Part shown: in pieces, positions 28,424 to 37,833 of the stretch | How the letters are laid out: each line of letters starts with the position of its first letter | How positions within the stretch are numbered: position 1 is the first letter of the stretch | Assembly (NCBI RefSeq): GCF_001667115.1 | Contig: NZ_LZIJ01000144.1 | Span: 31,833-95,832 of the forward strand | DNA from: Mycobacterium sp. 852002-51163_SCH5372311 | Lineage (GTDB): Bacteria > Actinomycetota > Actinomycetes > Mycobacteriales > Mycobacteriaceae | Reading direction: 5' to 3' | DNA: 64,000 nucleotides | Notes under the pieces: generated by a model | Told to the model about the DNA's origin: nothing | Database searches by the model: none | Seen by the model: only the letters and a program-made list of their open reading frames with translations | Position numbers and translations under genes: made by a program

Positions 28424-28735
28424 CTGTTATCTGGCCAGACACTCCGTCGCGGCTTCACGTCACGCGCTATGGAGTGACTTCCCCCCGTCCTGACATTTAT
28501 GTCACTAGCGGTATCAATTATGGCATTACTTTAAGGATTAGGTAGCAGCGTGCGACCCGGTGTGTGCGCCGTGTTCACGGGTAAAACCCGACGTCAGCGC
28601 CGTACCGGGGGCAAAAATGCAGCCAAACTGTGGTTTTGGTCACTTAAGAAGGAACCGGATTCGCGGGGCGGTCCGACCGTCCCACAGCGGGGGTAGAACA
28701 CGTTCTAGTTTGTGGCTTTCGCGCCCTTTTCGCGG
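28424..28735. other. korA upstream region
   Basis: This 312-bp gap lies between the clpX stop and the korA start, both minus strand. It should hold the korAB promoter. It has an AT-rich patch at about 28480-28545 and a KstR-type palindrome near its far end. I see no gene in it. Confidence 0.5.
28694..28707. promoter_or_regulatory. KstR-type operator palindrome
   Basis: TAGAACACGTTCTA fits the KstR consensus TnnAACnnGTTnnA at every fixed position and is a perfect palindrome apart from the central pair. KstR is the TetR-family repressor of the mycobacterial cholesterol regulon. The site lies between clpX and korA, 29 bp past the clpX stop and about 270 bp upstream of korA. Whether it controls korAB, or is left from a lost gene, cannot be told from sequence. 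Confidence 0.6.
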
Positions 28736-30016
28736 TCAGGCGCTCTTGTCGCGACGCTCGGCGCGCGACGGCTTCCGCGGCACGATCGTCGGCAACACGT
28801 TGTCCTGCACGGTCTCCTTGGTGACAACGACCTTGGCGACGTCGTCGCGGCTCGGGATGTCATACATGACCGGCAGCAGGACTTCCTCCATGATGGCCCG
28901 CAGGCCGCGGGCGCCGGTGCCGCGGTGGATGGCCTGATCCGCGATGGCCTCCAGCGCGTCGTCGGTGAACTCCAGCTCCACGCCGTCCATCTCGAAGAGC
29001 CGGATGTACTGCTTGACCAGTGCGTTCTTCGGCTCGGACAGGATCTTGACCAACGACTCCTTGTCCAGGTTGGTGACCGAGGCGACCACCGGCAGCCGGC
29101 CGATGAATTCGGGGATCAGCCCGAACTTGATGAGGTCCTCGGGCATCACTTCGGCGAAGTGGTCGGTGGTGTCGATCTCGGCCTTGGAGCGAACTTCGGC
29201 GCCGAAGCCCAGGCCACGCTTGCCGACCCGTTCGTAGATGATCTTCTCCAGGCCCGCGAACGCCCCGGCGACGATGAACAACACGTTGGTGGTGTCGATC
29301 TGAATGAACTCCTGGTGCGGGTGCTTGCGGCCGCCCTGCGGGGGAACCGACGCCTGAGTGCCCTCCAGGATCTTCAGCAAGGCCTGCTGGACGCCCTCAC
29401 CGGAGACGTCGCGGGTGATCGACGGGTTCTCGCTCTTGCGGGCGATCTTGTCGACCTCGTCGATGTAGATGATGCCGGTCTCGGCGCGCTTGACGTCGTA
29501 GTCGGCGGCCTGGATCAACTTGAGCAGGATGTTCTCCACGTCCTCGCCGACGTAGCCGGCCTCGGTCAGCGCGGTGGCGTCGGCGATGGCGAACGGCACG
29601 TTGAGCATCTTGGCCAGCGTCTGGGCCAGGTAGGTCTTGCCACAGCCGGTGGGCCCGAGCATCAGGATATTGGACTTGGTCAGCTCAACCGGCTCGTGCC
29701 GGGAGTCTCGGCCCTTCTCGCCGGCCTGGATCCGCTTGTAGTGGTTGTAGACGGCCACCGCGAGCGTCCGCTTGGCGGTGTCCTGGCCAATGACATATCC
29801 CTCGAGGAATTCGCGGATCTCGACCGGCTTGGGCAGCTCGTCGAGTTTCACGTCGTCGGCGTCGGCAAGTTCTTCTTCGATGATCTCGTTGCACAGGTCG
29901 ATGCACTCATCGCAGATGTACACACCGGGGCCCGCAATGAGTTTCTTGACCTGTTTCTGGCTCTTTCCGCAGAACGAGCACTTCAGCAAGTCACCGCCGT
30001 CTCCGATGCGCGCCAT
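28736..30016 (-). CDS. clpX: ATP-dependent Clp protease ATP-binding subunit ClpX
   Basis: This 426-residue AAA+ unfoldase feeds ssrA-tagged and other substrates to ClpP1P2. It shows an N-terminal C4 zinc finger ([11 protein letters not shown], then [10 protein letters not shown]), Walker [13 protein letters not shown], Walker [15 protein letters not shown], sensor motif GRLPVVASV and the IGF-type loop segment within [11 protein letters not shown]. The ATG start lacks a strong ribosome site. It is transcribed divergently from mmuM and separately from the clpP operon. Confidence 0.98.
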   Translation of the reverse strand: MARIGDGGDLLKCSFCGKSQKQVKKLIAGPGVYICDECIDLCNEIIEEELADADDVKLDELPKPVEIREFLEGYVIGQDTAKRTLAVAVYNHYKRIQAGEKGRDSRHEPVELTKSNILMLGPTGCGKTYLAQTLAKMLNVPFAIADATALTEAGYVGEDVENILLKLIQAADYDVKRAETGIIYIDEVDKIARKSENPSITRDVSGEGVQQALLKILEGTQASVPPQGGRKHPHQEFIQIDTTNVLFIVAGAFAGLEKIIYERVGKRGLGFGAEVRSKAEIDTTDHFAEVMPEDLIKFGLIPEFIGRLPVVASVTNLDKESLVKILSEPKNALVKQYIRLFEMDGVELEFTDDALEAIADQAIHRGTGARGLRAIMEEVLLPVMYDIPSRDDVAKVVVTKETVQDNVLPTIVPRKPSRAERRDKSA

Positions 30017-30322
30017 GATGCTTCAGGGCCTACTTTCTGGTTGCTGCCTCGTCGCCTGTTCGTCTTACCGTGCCGCGTGTATTCCCCGACGCTACCCGCT
30101 TGCTGCTGCTCACCGCGACCGTTAGGGATGAATCGCGTGTTTGGTATTCGTGGGGTGTTCACGCCTGTCGATCTGAATGAAACATATAGCCCGATGGCGT
30201 CCGTGGCTTGTCGAGACGCGCTATGCGTGTCTCTGGCGTGTCGCGGTCGTTACCCGACCGAGCCGCATCAGCCTCGCCGCACAGCGGGCGAATCCCCCGG
30301 CCGGCCACCCTACAGTGACCGT
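30017..30322. other. Divergent clpX-mmuM promoter region
   Basis: This 306-bp region separates the divergent starts of clpX and mmuM and must contain both promoters. The frame upstream of mmuM is open here but has no ribosome site and no similarity I recognise, so I do not extend the gene into it. No repeat or RNA gene is seen. Confidence 0.4.
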
Positions 30323-31219
30323 GTGGAACCGGTCGGCGGCGGCGAGTGGCCCGGCGAATCCGTGCTGATCAGTGACGGCGGCCTGGCCACCGAACTGGAG
30401 GCGCGCGGGAACGACCTGGCCGACCCGCTGTGGTCGGCCAAGCTGCTGTCGGACGCCCCGCAGACGATCGTCGAGGTGCATGCCGCTTACTTTCGCGCCG
30501 GTGCCATGATCGCGACGACCGCGAGCTACCAGGCGTCGTTCGAGGGCTTTGCCGCGCACGGGATCGGGCGCGACGATGCCATAGCGTTGCTGCGCCGCAG
30601 CGTCGAACTCGCCAAAGCGGCGAGGGACGAGGTCGGCACAGCCGGGCTGTTGGTGGCGGCCTCGGTCGGACCGTACGGGGCGGCGCTTGCCGACGGCTCC
30701 GAGTACCGCGGACGCTACGGCCTCTCCGTGGCGGAGCTGACGCGATGGCATCGCCCGCGGCTCGAGGTCCTGGCCGCGGCGGGCGCGGACGTGCTTGCCC
30801 TGGAAACCGTTCCCGACGTCGACGAGGCCGAGGCGTTGGTCGATTTGGTGCGCTCGCTCGGCGTCCCGGCCTGGCTCAGCTACACGATCGACGGGAATCA
30901 GACAAGGGCCGGCCAACCGCTGTCCGATGCGTTCGCGGTGGCCGCCGGAGTGCCCGAGATCGTCGCCGTCGGCGTCAACTGCTGTTCGCCCGACGACGTG
31001 CTACCGGCGATACACGCCGCAGGCACCGGCAAGCCGGTGATCGTCTACCCGAACAGTGGCGAGGGCTGGGACGGGCGAACCTGGACCGGTCCGCGCAGGT
31101 TTACGGCGGAACTGGCGAACCAGTGGATCTTGGCCGGGGCGCGCATCGTCGGGGGATGCTGCCGGGTAGGACCGGCCGATATCGCCGAATTGGCGTCGCG
31201 CCTGAGCCCGAAATCATGA
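30323..31219 (+). CDS. mmuM: Homocysteine S-methyltransferase
   Basis: This enzyme methylates homocysteine to methionine using S-methylmethionine. The 298-residue protein has an N-terminal ISDGGLATELEARGND, ASYQASFEGFAAHG, and the zinc-binding Cys residues in AVGVNCCSPDDV and IVGGCCRVGPADI. GTG at 30323 (MEPVGGGEW) is the best start because homology begins within ten residues. It lies alone on the plus strand between clpX and clpP2. Confidence 0.92.
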   Translation: MEPVGGGEWPGESVLISDGGLATELEARGNDLADPLWSAKLLSDAPQTIVEVHAAYFRAGAMIATTASYQASFEGFAAHGIGRDDAIALLRRSVELAKAARDEVGTAGLLVAASVGPYGAALADGSEYRGRYGLSVAELTRWHRPRLEVLAAAGADVLALETVPDVDEAEALVDLVRSLGVPAWLSYTIDGNQTRAGQPLSDAFAVAAGVPEIVAVGVNCCSPDDVLPAIHAAGTGKPVIVYPNSGEGWDGRTWTGPRRFTAELANQWILAGARIVGGCCRVGPADIAELASRLSPKS

Positions 31220-31326
31220 GTCTGCGCTCATGGCATCGAGCCTGCGCTCAGGGCTACCTTTTCTCGATTTTGATCGCCCGCACCGCAGGATCGGTGGAGC
31301 TGCCGTCGGCGAAGGTCCGAAAACGG

Positions 31327-31971
31327 CTAGGCGGTCTGCGCGGAGAGCTTCCGGTATTCCAGCACGGTGTCGATGATCCCGTAGTCCTTGGCCTCTTCGG
31401 CGGTCAGGATCTTGTCGCGGTCGGTGTCCTTGCGGATCACCGCGGCGTCCTTGCCGGTGTGGCGGGCCAGCGTGGTCTCCATCAGCGTGCGCATCCGCTC
31501 GATTTCGGCGGCCTGGATCTCCAGGTCGGAGAACTGACCCTGGATCACACCGGACAACGACGGCTGATGGATCAGCACCCGGGCGTTGGGCAACGCCATG
31601 CGCTTACCGGGCGTGCCGGCGGCCAGCAGGACCGCGGCCGCCGATGCGGCCTGACCCAGGCACACCGTCTGGATGTCGGCCCGGACGTACTGCATGGTGT
31701 CGTAGATCGCCATCAGCGAAGTGAACCCGCCGCCCGGCGAGTTGATGTACATGGTGATGTCGCGGTCGGGATCCAGCGATTCCAGCACCAAGAGTTGCGC
31801 CATGATGTCGTTGGCCGACGCGTCGTCGACCTGGACGCCGAGGAAGATGATGCGCTCCTCGAACAGCTTGTTGTACGGGTTGGACTCTTTGACACCGAAG
31901 CTGGAGTGCTCGATGAACGACGGCAGGATGTAGCGCGCCTGAGGCTGAATGTGGGGGTTGGAGGTACTCAC
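31327..31971 (-). CDS. clpP2: ATP-dependent Clp protease proteolytic subunit 2
   Basis: This 214-residue serine protease subunit has the catalytic Ser in [13 protein letters not shown], His in [10 protein letters not shown], and a downstream Asp. [19 protein letters not shown] is the substrate-binding strand. It forms the mixed ClpP1P2 tetradecamer, which is essential in mycobacteria. The GTG start overlaps the clpP1 stop by four bases, which supports co-translation. Confidence 0.98.
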   Translation of the reverse strand: MSTSNPHIQPQARYILPSFIEHSSFGVKESNPYNKLFEERIIFLGVQVDDASANDIMAQLLVLESLDPDRDITMYINSPGGGFTSLMAIYDTMQYVRADIQTVCLGQAASAAAVLLAAGTPGKRMALPNARVLIHQPSLSGVIQGQFSDLEIQAAEIERMRTLMETTLARHTGKDAAVIRKDTDRDKILTAEEAKDYGIIDTVLEYRKLSAQTA

Positions 31972-32567
31972 TGGGCTTCTCCGTTACTGATGTGTGCGGC
32001 GCGGGTGATGATGTGGTCGACGAACCCGTACTCGAGAGCTTCCGGGGCGGTGAACCAGCGGTCGCGATCGGAATCCGCCTCGATGCGTTCGATCGGCTGG
32101 CCGGTGAACTCGGCGTTGAGGCGGAACATCTCTTTCTTGATGACGGCGAACTGCTCGGCCTGAATGGCGATGTCGGCCGCGCTGCCGGTCACCCCACCCA
32201 GCGGCTGGTGCATCAGGATGCGGGCGTGTGGCAGGGCGAAGCGCTTGCCCTTGGTGCCGGCGGCCAACAGGAACTCGCCCATCGAGGCGGCCATCCCCAT
32301 CGCGTAGGTGGCGATGTCACACGGCGCCAAGACCATGGTGTCGTAGATCGCCATCCCGGCGCTGATCGATCCACCCGGCGAGTTGATGTACAGGTTGATG
32401 TCTTTCTCGGTGTCTTCGGCGGCGAGCAGCAGAATCTGTGCGCACAACCGGTTGGCGACTTCGTCGTTCACCTCCGACCCCAGGAAGATGATGCGCTCGG
32501 AGAGCAAGCGCTCATACACCGAGTCCGTGAGGTTTAGACCCACCGAGTTCGAACGCATGTCAGTCAC
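31968..32567 (-). CDS. clpP1: ATP-dependent Clp protease proteolytic subunit 1
   Basis: This 199-residue subunit pairs with ClpP2. It has [19 protein letters not shown], the catalytic Ser in [13 protein letters not shown] and His in [12 protein letters not shown] use the GTG at 32567 ([11 protein letters not shown]), with AGCAGG upstream and a length equal to the M. tuberculosis protein. The frame is open to 32621 but that extension is not conserved as I recall it. The 130 bp to tig contain the operon promoter. Confidence 0.97.
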   Translation of the reverse strand: MTDMRSNSVGLNLTDSVYERLLSERIIFLGSEVNDEVANRLCAQILLLAAEDTEKDINLYINSPGGSISAGMAIYDTMVLAPCDIATYAMGMAASMGEFLLAAGTKGKRFALPHARILMHQPLGGVTGSAADIAIQAEQFAVIKKEMFRLNAEFTGQPIERIEADSDRDRWFTAPEALEYGFVDHIITRAAHISNGEAQ

Positions 32568-32661
32568 GACTGAATTACCTGCTTTCTCGAGTTCTGTATG
32601 CACCGACACTAACCAACCCAACCCGATGCATGGGTGCCACGCATCCCCTGAGATGGCCGCG

Positions 32662-32675
32662 TTCGCTTACAGCTT
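32662..32675. promoter_or_regulatory. Possible ClgR operator upstream of clpP1P2
   Basis: TTCGCTTACAGCTT matches the ClgR-type pattern CGCYNANRGCG except for the last G. ClgR activates clpP1P2 in mycobacteria, and the position, about 95-108 bp upstream of clpP1, is plausible. One mismatch in a short motif makes this only a suggestion. Confidence 0.3.
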
Positions 32676-32697
32676 CACGCCCGGTCATGGCCGGACA

Positions 32698-34128
32698 TCA
32701 TGATTCGGCCGCATCGTCTTTCGCCTCGGCGCCATCCGCAGCTGTCTCCTCGGCCGCTGTCTCCTCGGCCGCTGTCTCGACGGCCGCGTCCTCGGCGTTC
32801 GTGTGCTCGTGTTTGCCGAAGAGCTCATCGGTGTCGATGGTGTTGCCGCCGGTATCGGTGACCGTCGCCGCTCGGGCCACGGCCTTGACGGCCAGTTCGC
32901 GCCGCACATCGGCGAACATCGCCGGCAGCTGGTTGTTCTCCTGGAGGTAGCCGATCAGCTGCTGGGGTTCGATGCCGTACTGCTGTGATGTCATCACCAG
33001 GCGCTCGGTCAGGTCGTCCTGGCCGACCTGGACGCCGAGATCGTCGGCCAACGCATCCAGTAGCAGCTGCCTCTTGACGTCCTTCTCGGATGCGCTGCGC
33101 GCCTCGGCGTCCCACTCTTCCCGCGACGACCCTTGCTCGGCGAGCAGTTCGTTGAACTTGGCTTCGTCGTTGTTCAGCCCGCTGAGCGTCTGGTGCATGA
33201 CGCCCTCGAGCTGCGCTTGCACGTAGGACTCCGGCAAGGGCACGTCGACCTGCTCGAGTAGAGCCTCGAGCGTCGCGTTGCGAATCTGCTCGGCCTGCTG
33301 CGCACGCTTGGCGTGCCGCACCTGGTCGGCGAGGTTGGCCCGCAACTCGTCGATGGTGTCGAAGGCGCTGGCCAGCTGGGCGAATTCGTCGTCGGGCTCG
33401 GGCAGCTCACGCTCTTTGATCGACTTGACGGTGACCGTGACCTGCGCGTCCTGCCCCGCGTGTTCGCCGGTCGCCAGCTTCGCGGTGAACTCGCGCGACT
33501 CGTCGGCGGCCAAGCCGACCAGCGCATCGTCGAGTCCGGCGATCAGCCGGCCGGAGCCGACCTCGTGGGAAAGTCCCTCGGCGGCCGCGTTCGGCACTTC
33601 CTCGCCGTCGACGGTGGCCGAAAGGTCGATCGAGACGAAGTCACCGGTCTGCACCGGCCGGTCGACGCCTTTCAGGGTGCCGAACCGGGACCGCAACGCC
33701 TGCAGTTCGGCCTCCACGTCGTCGTCGCTGACCTCGAACGGCTCCACCTCGACCTTCAGGGTGCTGAGGTCCGGCAGGGTGATCTTGGGGCGGACGTCGA
33801 CCTCCGCGGTGAACGCCAGGTCCTGGCCGTACTCCTTCTGGGTCACCTCGATCTCGGGCTGCCCCAGCGGCTGGACTTCGGATTCGGCCACCGCCTGTCC
33901 GTAGCGGGTGGGCAGCGCGTCACTGATCACTTGGTCGAGCATCGCTTCCCGGCCGAACCTGGCCTCCAGCAGCCGCGCGGGCGCCTTGCCGGGACGGAAC
34001 CCGGGCAGCCGCACCTGTTTGGCCAGCTCCTTGTAGGCGCGCTGGAAATCAGGTTCGAGCTCGGTGAACGGCACCTCCACACTGATGCGCACCCGGGTGG
34101 GGCTCAATTGCTCGACACTGCTCTTCAC
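32698..34128 (-). CDS. tig: Trigger factor
   Basis: This ribosome-bound chaperone and peptidyl-prolyl isomerase has 476 residues. The N-terminal ribosome-binding domain contains the signature [17 protein letters not shown]. The FKBP-type PPIase domain (about 160-245) includes [18 protein letters not shown]. The C-terminal helical chaperone arms run to about residue 430. An acidic Ala/Glu tail of near-identical five-residue units ([10 protein letters not shown]) is encoded by 15-bp tandem repeats near 32741-32790 and could vary in number. The GTG start gives [19 protein letters not shown]. Confidence 0.97.
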   Translation of the reverse strand: MKSSVEQLSPTRVRISVEVPFTELEPDFQRAYKELAKQVRLPGFRPGKAPARLLEARFGREAMLDQVISDALPTRYGQAVAESEVQPLGQPEIEVTQKEYGQDLAFTAEVDVRPKITLPDLSTLKVEVEPFEVSDDDVEAELQALRSRFGTLKGVDRPVQTGDFVSIDLSATVDGEEVPNAAAEGLSHEVGSGRLIAGLDDALVGLAADESREFTAKLATGEHAGQDAQVTVTVKSIKERELPEPDDEFAQLASAFDTIDELRANLADQVRHAKRAQQAEQIRNATLEALLEQVDVPLPESYVQAQLEGVMHQTLSGLNNDEAKFNELLAEQGSSREEWDAEARSASEKDVKRQLLLDALADDLGVQVGQDDLTERLVMTSQQYGIEPQQLIGYLQENNQLPAMFADVRRELAVKAVARAATVTDTGGNTIDTDELFGKHEHTNAEDAAVETAAEETAAEETAADGAEAKDDAAES

Positions 34129-34181
34129 GGATGTGCTCCTCAGTGATTTTTATTCGGGCTCGTTGCTAGTCGTCGGGTTGG

Positions 34182-34255
34182 TCGGGGTGACAGGATTTGA
34201 ACCTGCGGCCTTCCGCTCCCAAAGCGGATGCGCTACCAAGCTGCGCTACACCCCG
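34182..34255 (-). tRNA. tRNA-Pro (anticodon TGG)
   Basis: This 74-nt cloverleaf has a 7-bp acceptor stem CGGGGTG/CACCCCG, an anticodon loop CTTTGGGA with TGG, a T-arm GGTTCAAATCC and discriminator A. The CCA end is not encoded. It lies upstream of tig on the same strand. Confidence 0.97.
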
Positions 34256-34409
34256 CGCTGACGACGTCGATCCTAGAGCCCTGCATGACGAGGCCGGCCA
34301 TCCGCTTCGCGCGGACCTCCGGCACCTGCGACCTCACAGAGCGGTCACCAAACAGCTTCGATTAGATTTGACGTCTGCCGCGACGTACAGTCGCGCTCGA
34401 CTAATACAC

Positions 34410-34480
34410 GCGGGCGTAGCTCAATGGTAGAGCCCTAGTCTTCCAAACTAGCGACGCGGGTTCGATTCCCGTCGCCCGCT
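34410..34480 (+). tRNA. tRNA-Gly (anticodon TCC)
   Basis: This 71-nt cloverleaf has acceptor stem GCGGGCG/CGCCCGC, D-arm GCTCAATGGTAGAGC, anticodon loop CTTCCAA with TCC, T-arm GGGTTCGATTCCC and discriminator T. The CCA end is not encoded. It is divergent from tRNA-Pro and lies 32 bp upstream of the lipP gene. Confidence 0.97.
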
Positions 34481-34512
34481 CGGATCAGGTGTTTGCGGGA
34501 AAGAAAGGCGCC

Positions 34513-35709
34513 ATGAGCGACCTTGCAACGGATGCTGACATCCACGGCTCCTGCGCGCCTGATTTCGTCGGGGTGCGTGACGCGTTCGAGCGCAATTTCG
34601 CCGAGCGGAAAGACGTTGGTGCGGCGGTCGCGGTGTGGGTCGACGGCGACCTCGTCGTCAACCTCTGGGGCGGCTCGGCCGACGCTGCCGGCACCCGGCC
34701 CTGGGAGCAGGACACGCTGACCACCGTGCTGTCCGGCACCAAGGGCATGACGTCTACCTGCGTGCACCAGCTTGCCGACCGCGGTGAGCTGGACCTGTAC
34801 GCACCGGTGGCCCGGTACTGGCCCGAGTTCGGGCAGGCCGGCAAGGAGAACATCACCCTGGCCATGGTGATGAGCCACCGGTCCGGCGTCATCGGGCCAC
34901 GCACCCGGCTGAACACCCAACAGCTCGTCGACTGGGATTACGTCTGCGCCCAGCTGGCCATCGCCGAACCGTGGTGGGAACCGGGCACGGCGCAGGGCTA
35001 CCACATGACCACCTACGGATTCATCCTCGGCGAGGTATTCCGGCGGGTCACCGGCCGCACGGTCGGTCAGTACCTGCGGGCCGAGATCGCCGAGCCGATC
35101 GGCGCCGACATCCATATCGGACTGTCACCGGCCGACCAGCTGCGCTGCGCGGAGCGAGTGAACAAACCGACCGGCCGACAGCTGCTGGCCGAACTGCACG
35201 CCCCCGGCTGGCCGACCAGACTGGACGAACATCCCAAGGCCGGGATGTCGATCGCGATGGGTTTCCTGCCCGACGACGACCTCGACACCGAAAACCTGCA
35301 GTTGTGGCGTCGGCTCGAGTTCCCCGGCACCAACGGCCAGGTATCCGCGCTGGGATTGGCGACGTTCTACAACGCGCTGGCCCAGGAGAAGCTGCTCAGC
35401 CGCGAGCACATGGAACTGGTGCGAACGCCGCAGGGCGGCTTCGAACCCGATCTGGTGCTCGGGCCCCGGGTCGCCGATCACGGCTGGGGTCTGGGCTACA
35501 TGCTCAACCAGCGCTGCGTCAACGGGCCCAACCCGCGGATGTTCGGCCACGGCGGCCTGGGTGGCTCATTCGGCTTCGTGGACTTGGAACACCGGATCGG
35601 CTATGCGTACGTAGCGAACCGCTTCGACGCTACGAAGGCCAACGCGGACCCACGCAGCGTCGCCCTGAGCAACCAGGTCTACGCCGCGCTCGGCGTCATC
35701 CCGAGCTGA
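34513..35709 (+). CDS. lipP: Beta-lactamase-family esterase LipP
   Basis: This 398-residue serine hydrolase has the class C beta-lactamase fold. The nucleophile motif SxxK is Ser74-Gly-Thr-Lys77 in TVLSGTKGMTS, and a Tyr of the YHMTTYGFILGE segment is the likely second catalytic residue. HGGLGGSFGFVD takes the place of the KTG box. Mycobacterial relatives are carboxylesterases rather than true beta-lactamases. There is no signal peptide. GAAAGAAAGG precedes the ATG. Confidence 0.92.
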   Translation: MSDLATDADIHGSCAPDFVGVRDAFERNFAERKDVGAAVAVWVDGDLVVNLWGGSADAAGTRPWEQDTLTTVLSGTKGMTSTCVHQLADRGELDLYAPVARYWPEFGQAGKENITLAMVMSHRSGVIGPRTRLNTQQLVDWDYVCAQLAIAEPWWEPGTAQGYHMTTYGFILGEVFRRVTGRTVGQYLRAEIAEPIGADIHIGLSPADQLRCAERVNKPTGRQLLAELHAPGWPTRLDEHPKAGMSIAMGFLPDDDLDTENLQLWRRLEFPGTNGQVSALGLATFYNALAQEKLLSREHMELVRTPQGGFEPDLVLGPRVADHGWGLGYMLNQRCVNGPNPRMFGHGGLGGSFGFVDLEHRIGYAYVANRFDATKANADPRSVALSNQVYAALGVIPS

Positions 35710-35742
35710 CCGGCACGAACGGCCCCGATCACCGCTGGGGCT

Positions 35743-36549
35743 TCAGGTTTGACAAGTGGGGCACCAGAACACATTTCGGCCCTCCAGCACCGCAGTGCGA
35801 ATGGTCGTCGCACATACCCGGCAGGGATCGCCGGCGCGCCGGTACACGTACGTGCGCGGCCGCCCTTGCCGGTATGACGGCGGACCGTGGTCGTGTTCGG
35901 GCCGGACCACGATGATCCTGCCGCCGCGCAGGCCCACCTTCATCAGGGCCACGAGATCGGTCCACGCCGCGTCGAACTCCTCCTCGCCAATCCCCCGGCC
36001 GGGCCGATACGGGTCGATGCCGTGGCGGAACAACAATTCGTTGCGATAGACGTTGCCCACTCCCGCGATGACCGTCTGGTCCATCAGAAGCGCGCCAATC
36101 GGCCTGCGGGACTTGGCAATTCGGGTCCAAGGCCAGGCCGGATCGGCGTCGGCGCGCAACGGGTCGGGCCCCAGCCTGGCCACCACGTCGGCAACCTGAC
36201 CCTCGTCCACCAGCTCGCAGACCGTCGGGCCGCGCAAGTCGGTGCCGTACTCGGCGCCCACCATCCGCATCCGCACCTGTCCGACCGCTTCGGGAAGCGG
36301 CCCGTCGGCCGGACGCGGCCATTCGGTGAAGGTGCCGTAGAGACCGAGATGCACATGCACGATCGGGCCGCCGGCGTAGTGATGGAACAGATGCTTGCCC
36401 CAGACGGTGGCCCGCAACAACACCCGGCCGTCCACCAACGCCGCCGAGTCGCTGAATCGGCCCTGGGGACTGGACACCGAAACGGGCGCGCCGCGGAACC
36501 GGCGCTGGTGCAGCCGGGCCAGCCGGTGCAGGGTATGCCCTTCGGGCAC
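35743..36549 (-). CDS. nei: Formamidopyrimidine/endonuclease VIII-type DNA glycosylase
   Basis: This base-excision repair enzyme removes oxidised bases with AP-lyase action. The 268-residue protein begins MPEGHTLHRLA, with the catalytic N-terminal Pro and following Glu exposed after Met removal. It shows GKHLFHHYAGG, the helix-two-turn-helix QTVIAGVGNVYRNELLF and a C-terminal zinc finger (CRVC, then CPTC). Start is GTG. Position between lipP and rpiB equals Rv2464c (Nei1). Confidence 0.94.
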   Translation of the reverse strand: MPEGHTLHRLARLHQRRFRGAPVSVSSPQGRFSDSAALVDGRVLLRATVWGKHLFHHYAGGPIVHVHLGLYGTFTEWPRPADGPLPEAVGQVRMRMVGAEYGTDLRGPTVCELVDEGQVADVVARLGPDPLRADADPAWPWTRIAKSRRPIGALLMDQTVIAGVGNVYRNELLFRHGIDPYRPGRGIGEEEFDAAWTDLVALMKVGLRGGRIIVVRPEHDHGPPSYRQGRPRTYVYRRAGDPCRVCATTIRTAVLEGRNVFWCPTCQT

Positions 36550-36567
36550 CGTGACTCGCGGGTCCGG

Positions 36568-37047
36568 TCAGGACACGGCGCCGGGGACCGGCGGTGCCTG
36601 ATGGGTGCGTTCGTATTCGGCGAGAATGTCGATTCGCCGTTGGTGGCGTTGGACGTTCGACCACGGAGTGGACACGAACGCGTCGACGATCGCCAGCGCC
36701 TGGTCGAGGGTGTGCATGCGACCGCCGATGCCGATCAATTGGGCGTTGTTGTGTTCCCGGGCCAGCTGTGCGGTCTGCACACTCCACGCCAGCGCGCAGC
36801 GCGCGCCGGGGACCTTGTTCGCGGCGATCTGCTCACCGTTGCCGGAACCGCCCAGCACGATGCCCAGACTGCCCGGATCAGCCACCGTGCGCGTCGCGGC
36901 AGCGATGCAGAAAGCGGGATAGTCGTCTTCAGCGTCGTAGCTGAAGGCGCCGCAGTCGATCGGCTCGTGTCCGGCCTTCTTCAGGTGCTCGGCGATCTGT
37001 TGCTTGAGCTCGAATCCGGCATGGTCTGACCCCAGGTAGACGCGCAT
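36568..37047 (-). CDS. rpiB: Ribose-5-phosphate isomerase B
   Basis: This enzyme interconverts ribose-5-phosphate and ribulose-5-phosphate in the non-oxidative pentose phosphate pathway. The 159-residue protein has MRVYLGSDHAGFELKQQIAE, GIVLGGSGNGEQIAANK, REHNNAQLIGIGGRMH and a C-terminal RIDILAEYERTH. I use the ATG at 37047; a GTG at 37062 would add five residues and neither has a clear ribosome site. It is 18 bp from nei. Confidence 0.95.
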   Translation of the reverse strand: MRVYLGSDHAGFELKQQIAEHLKKAGHEPIDCGAFSYDAEDDYPAFCIAAATRTVADPGSLGIVLGGSGNGEQIAANKVPGARCALAWSVQTAQLAREHNNAQLIGIGGRMHTLDQALAIVDAFVSTPWSNVQRHQRRIDILAEYERTHQAPPVPGAVS

Positions 37048-37092
37048 GCCGACATTGTGCACGACGCGATGACGGTGCGGTCGGCCGAACTC

Positions 37093-37731
37093 TCAGTCGA
37101 ACTGGGGCGGCTCGGTGCGGGTCCGCTTCAGTTCGAAGAAGTGCGGGTAGGCGGCGAACGTCACCGAGGCGTCCCACAGCTTGCCGGCCTCCTCGCCGCG
37201 CGGAATCTTGGACAGCACCGGCCCGAAGAACGCCACGCCGTTGACGTGGATGGTCGGGGTGCCGACGTCCTCACCGACGGCGTCCATACCGGCGTGGTGG
37301 CTCTTGCGCAACGCTTCGTCATAAGCGTCGCTGGTGGCCGCCTCGGCCAGTTCGGCCGGCAGTCCGGCGTCGGCCAGCGACAGCTTGATTACCTCGTCGA
37401 GGTCCTTGTTCCCCTCGTTGTGGATCCGGGTGCCCATCGCGGTGTACAGCGGGTCGAGCACTTTGGCCCCGTGTGCCTGCTCGGCGGCGATCGCCACCCG
37501 CACCGGACCCCAGGCCTTCTTCATGCCTTCGCGGTACTGCTCGGGCAGGTCTTCACGCTTCTCGTTGAGCACCGCGAGGCTCATCACGTGGAAGTGCACC
37601 TCGATATCGCGAACCTTCTCCACCTCGAGAATCCAGCGCGACGTGATCCAGCACCACGGACACAGGGGGTCGAACCAGAAATCGGCGGTGGATTTCTCAG
37701 TGGCCTTACGTTTTGAGGCCTTTTCAGCCAT
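37093..37731 (-). CDS. DsbA-like mycothiol-dependent oxidoreductase (Rv2466c-like)
   Basis: This 212-residue thioredoxin-fold protein has an inserted helical domain and the active site CPWC at residues 24-27 ([15 protein letters not shown]). [19 protein letters not shown] supplies the cis-Pro loop. The M. tuberculosis homologue is a mycothiol-dependent reductase in the oxidative-stress response that also activates nitro-prodrugs. There is no signal peptide; it acts in the cytoplasm. GAGGAGAGGA lies upstream of the ATG and a SigH-type promoter upstream of that. Confidence 0.93.
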   Translation of the reverse strand: MAEKASKRKATEKSTADFWFDPLCPWCWITSRWILEVEKVRDIEVHFHVMSLAVLNEKREDLPEQYREGMKKAWGPVRVAIAAEQAHGAKVLDPLYTAMGTRIHNEGNKDLDEVIKLSLADAGLPAELAEAATSDAYDEALRKSHHAGMDAVGEDVGTPTIHVNGVAFFGPVLSKIPRGEEAGKLWDASVTFAAYPHFFELKRTRTEPPQFD

Positions 37732-37782
37732 TGCGCAGTCCTCTCCTCGAGGTTTCCAGACGGTCACAGCACCGTCCTGCAC

Positions 37783-37809
37783 AACCGTAGTCGCCGCGCA
37801 CCTGTTCCC
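37783..37809 (-). promoter_or_regulatory. SigH-type promoter of the Rv2466c homologue
   Basis: On the minus strand GGGAAC (37804-37809), an 18-base spacer and GTT (37783-37785) match the SigH pattern GGAA(C/T)-N16-20-GTT. It lies about 52 bases upstream of the ATG. Rv2466c is a well-known SigH target, so the site is expected. It partly overlaps the short region before the divergent pepN start. Confidence 0.75.
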
Positions 37810-37833
37810 GTCCCGACGTTTAAGTTGGGACGC

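Noticed and set aside
26507..28477. Long open frame antisense to korA
   Set aside because: It mirrors the codon periodicity of korA in GC-rich DNA, has no family motif and no ribosome site.
28712..30322. 535-codon extension of mmuM, antisense to clpX
   Set aside because: The translated extension is the antisense shadow of clpX; mmuM homology starts only after 30323.
31220..31326. Terminator between mmuM and clpP2
   Set aside because: Only a pair of short direct repeats (gag-t/c-ctgcgctca) is present; there is no convincing stem with a U-run.
35710..35742. Bidirectional terminator between lipP and nei
   Set aside because: A five-base gcccc/ggggc pair exists, but it is too short and lacks flanking T-runs.
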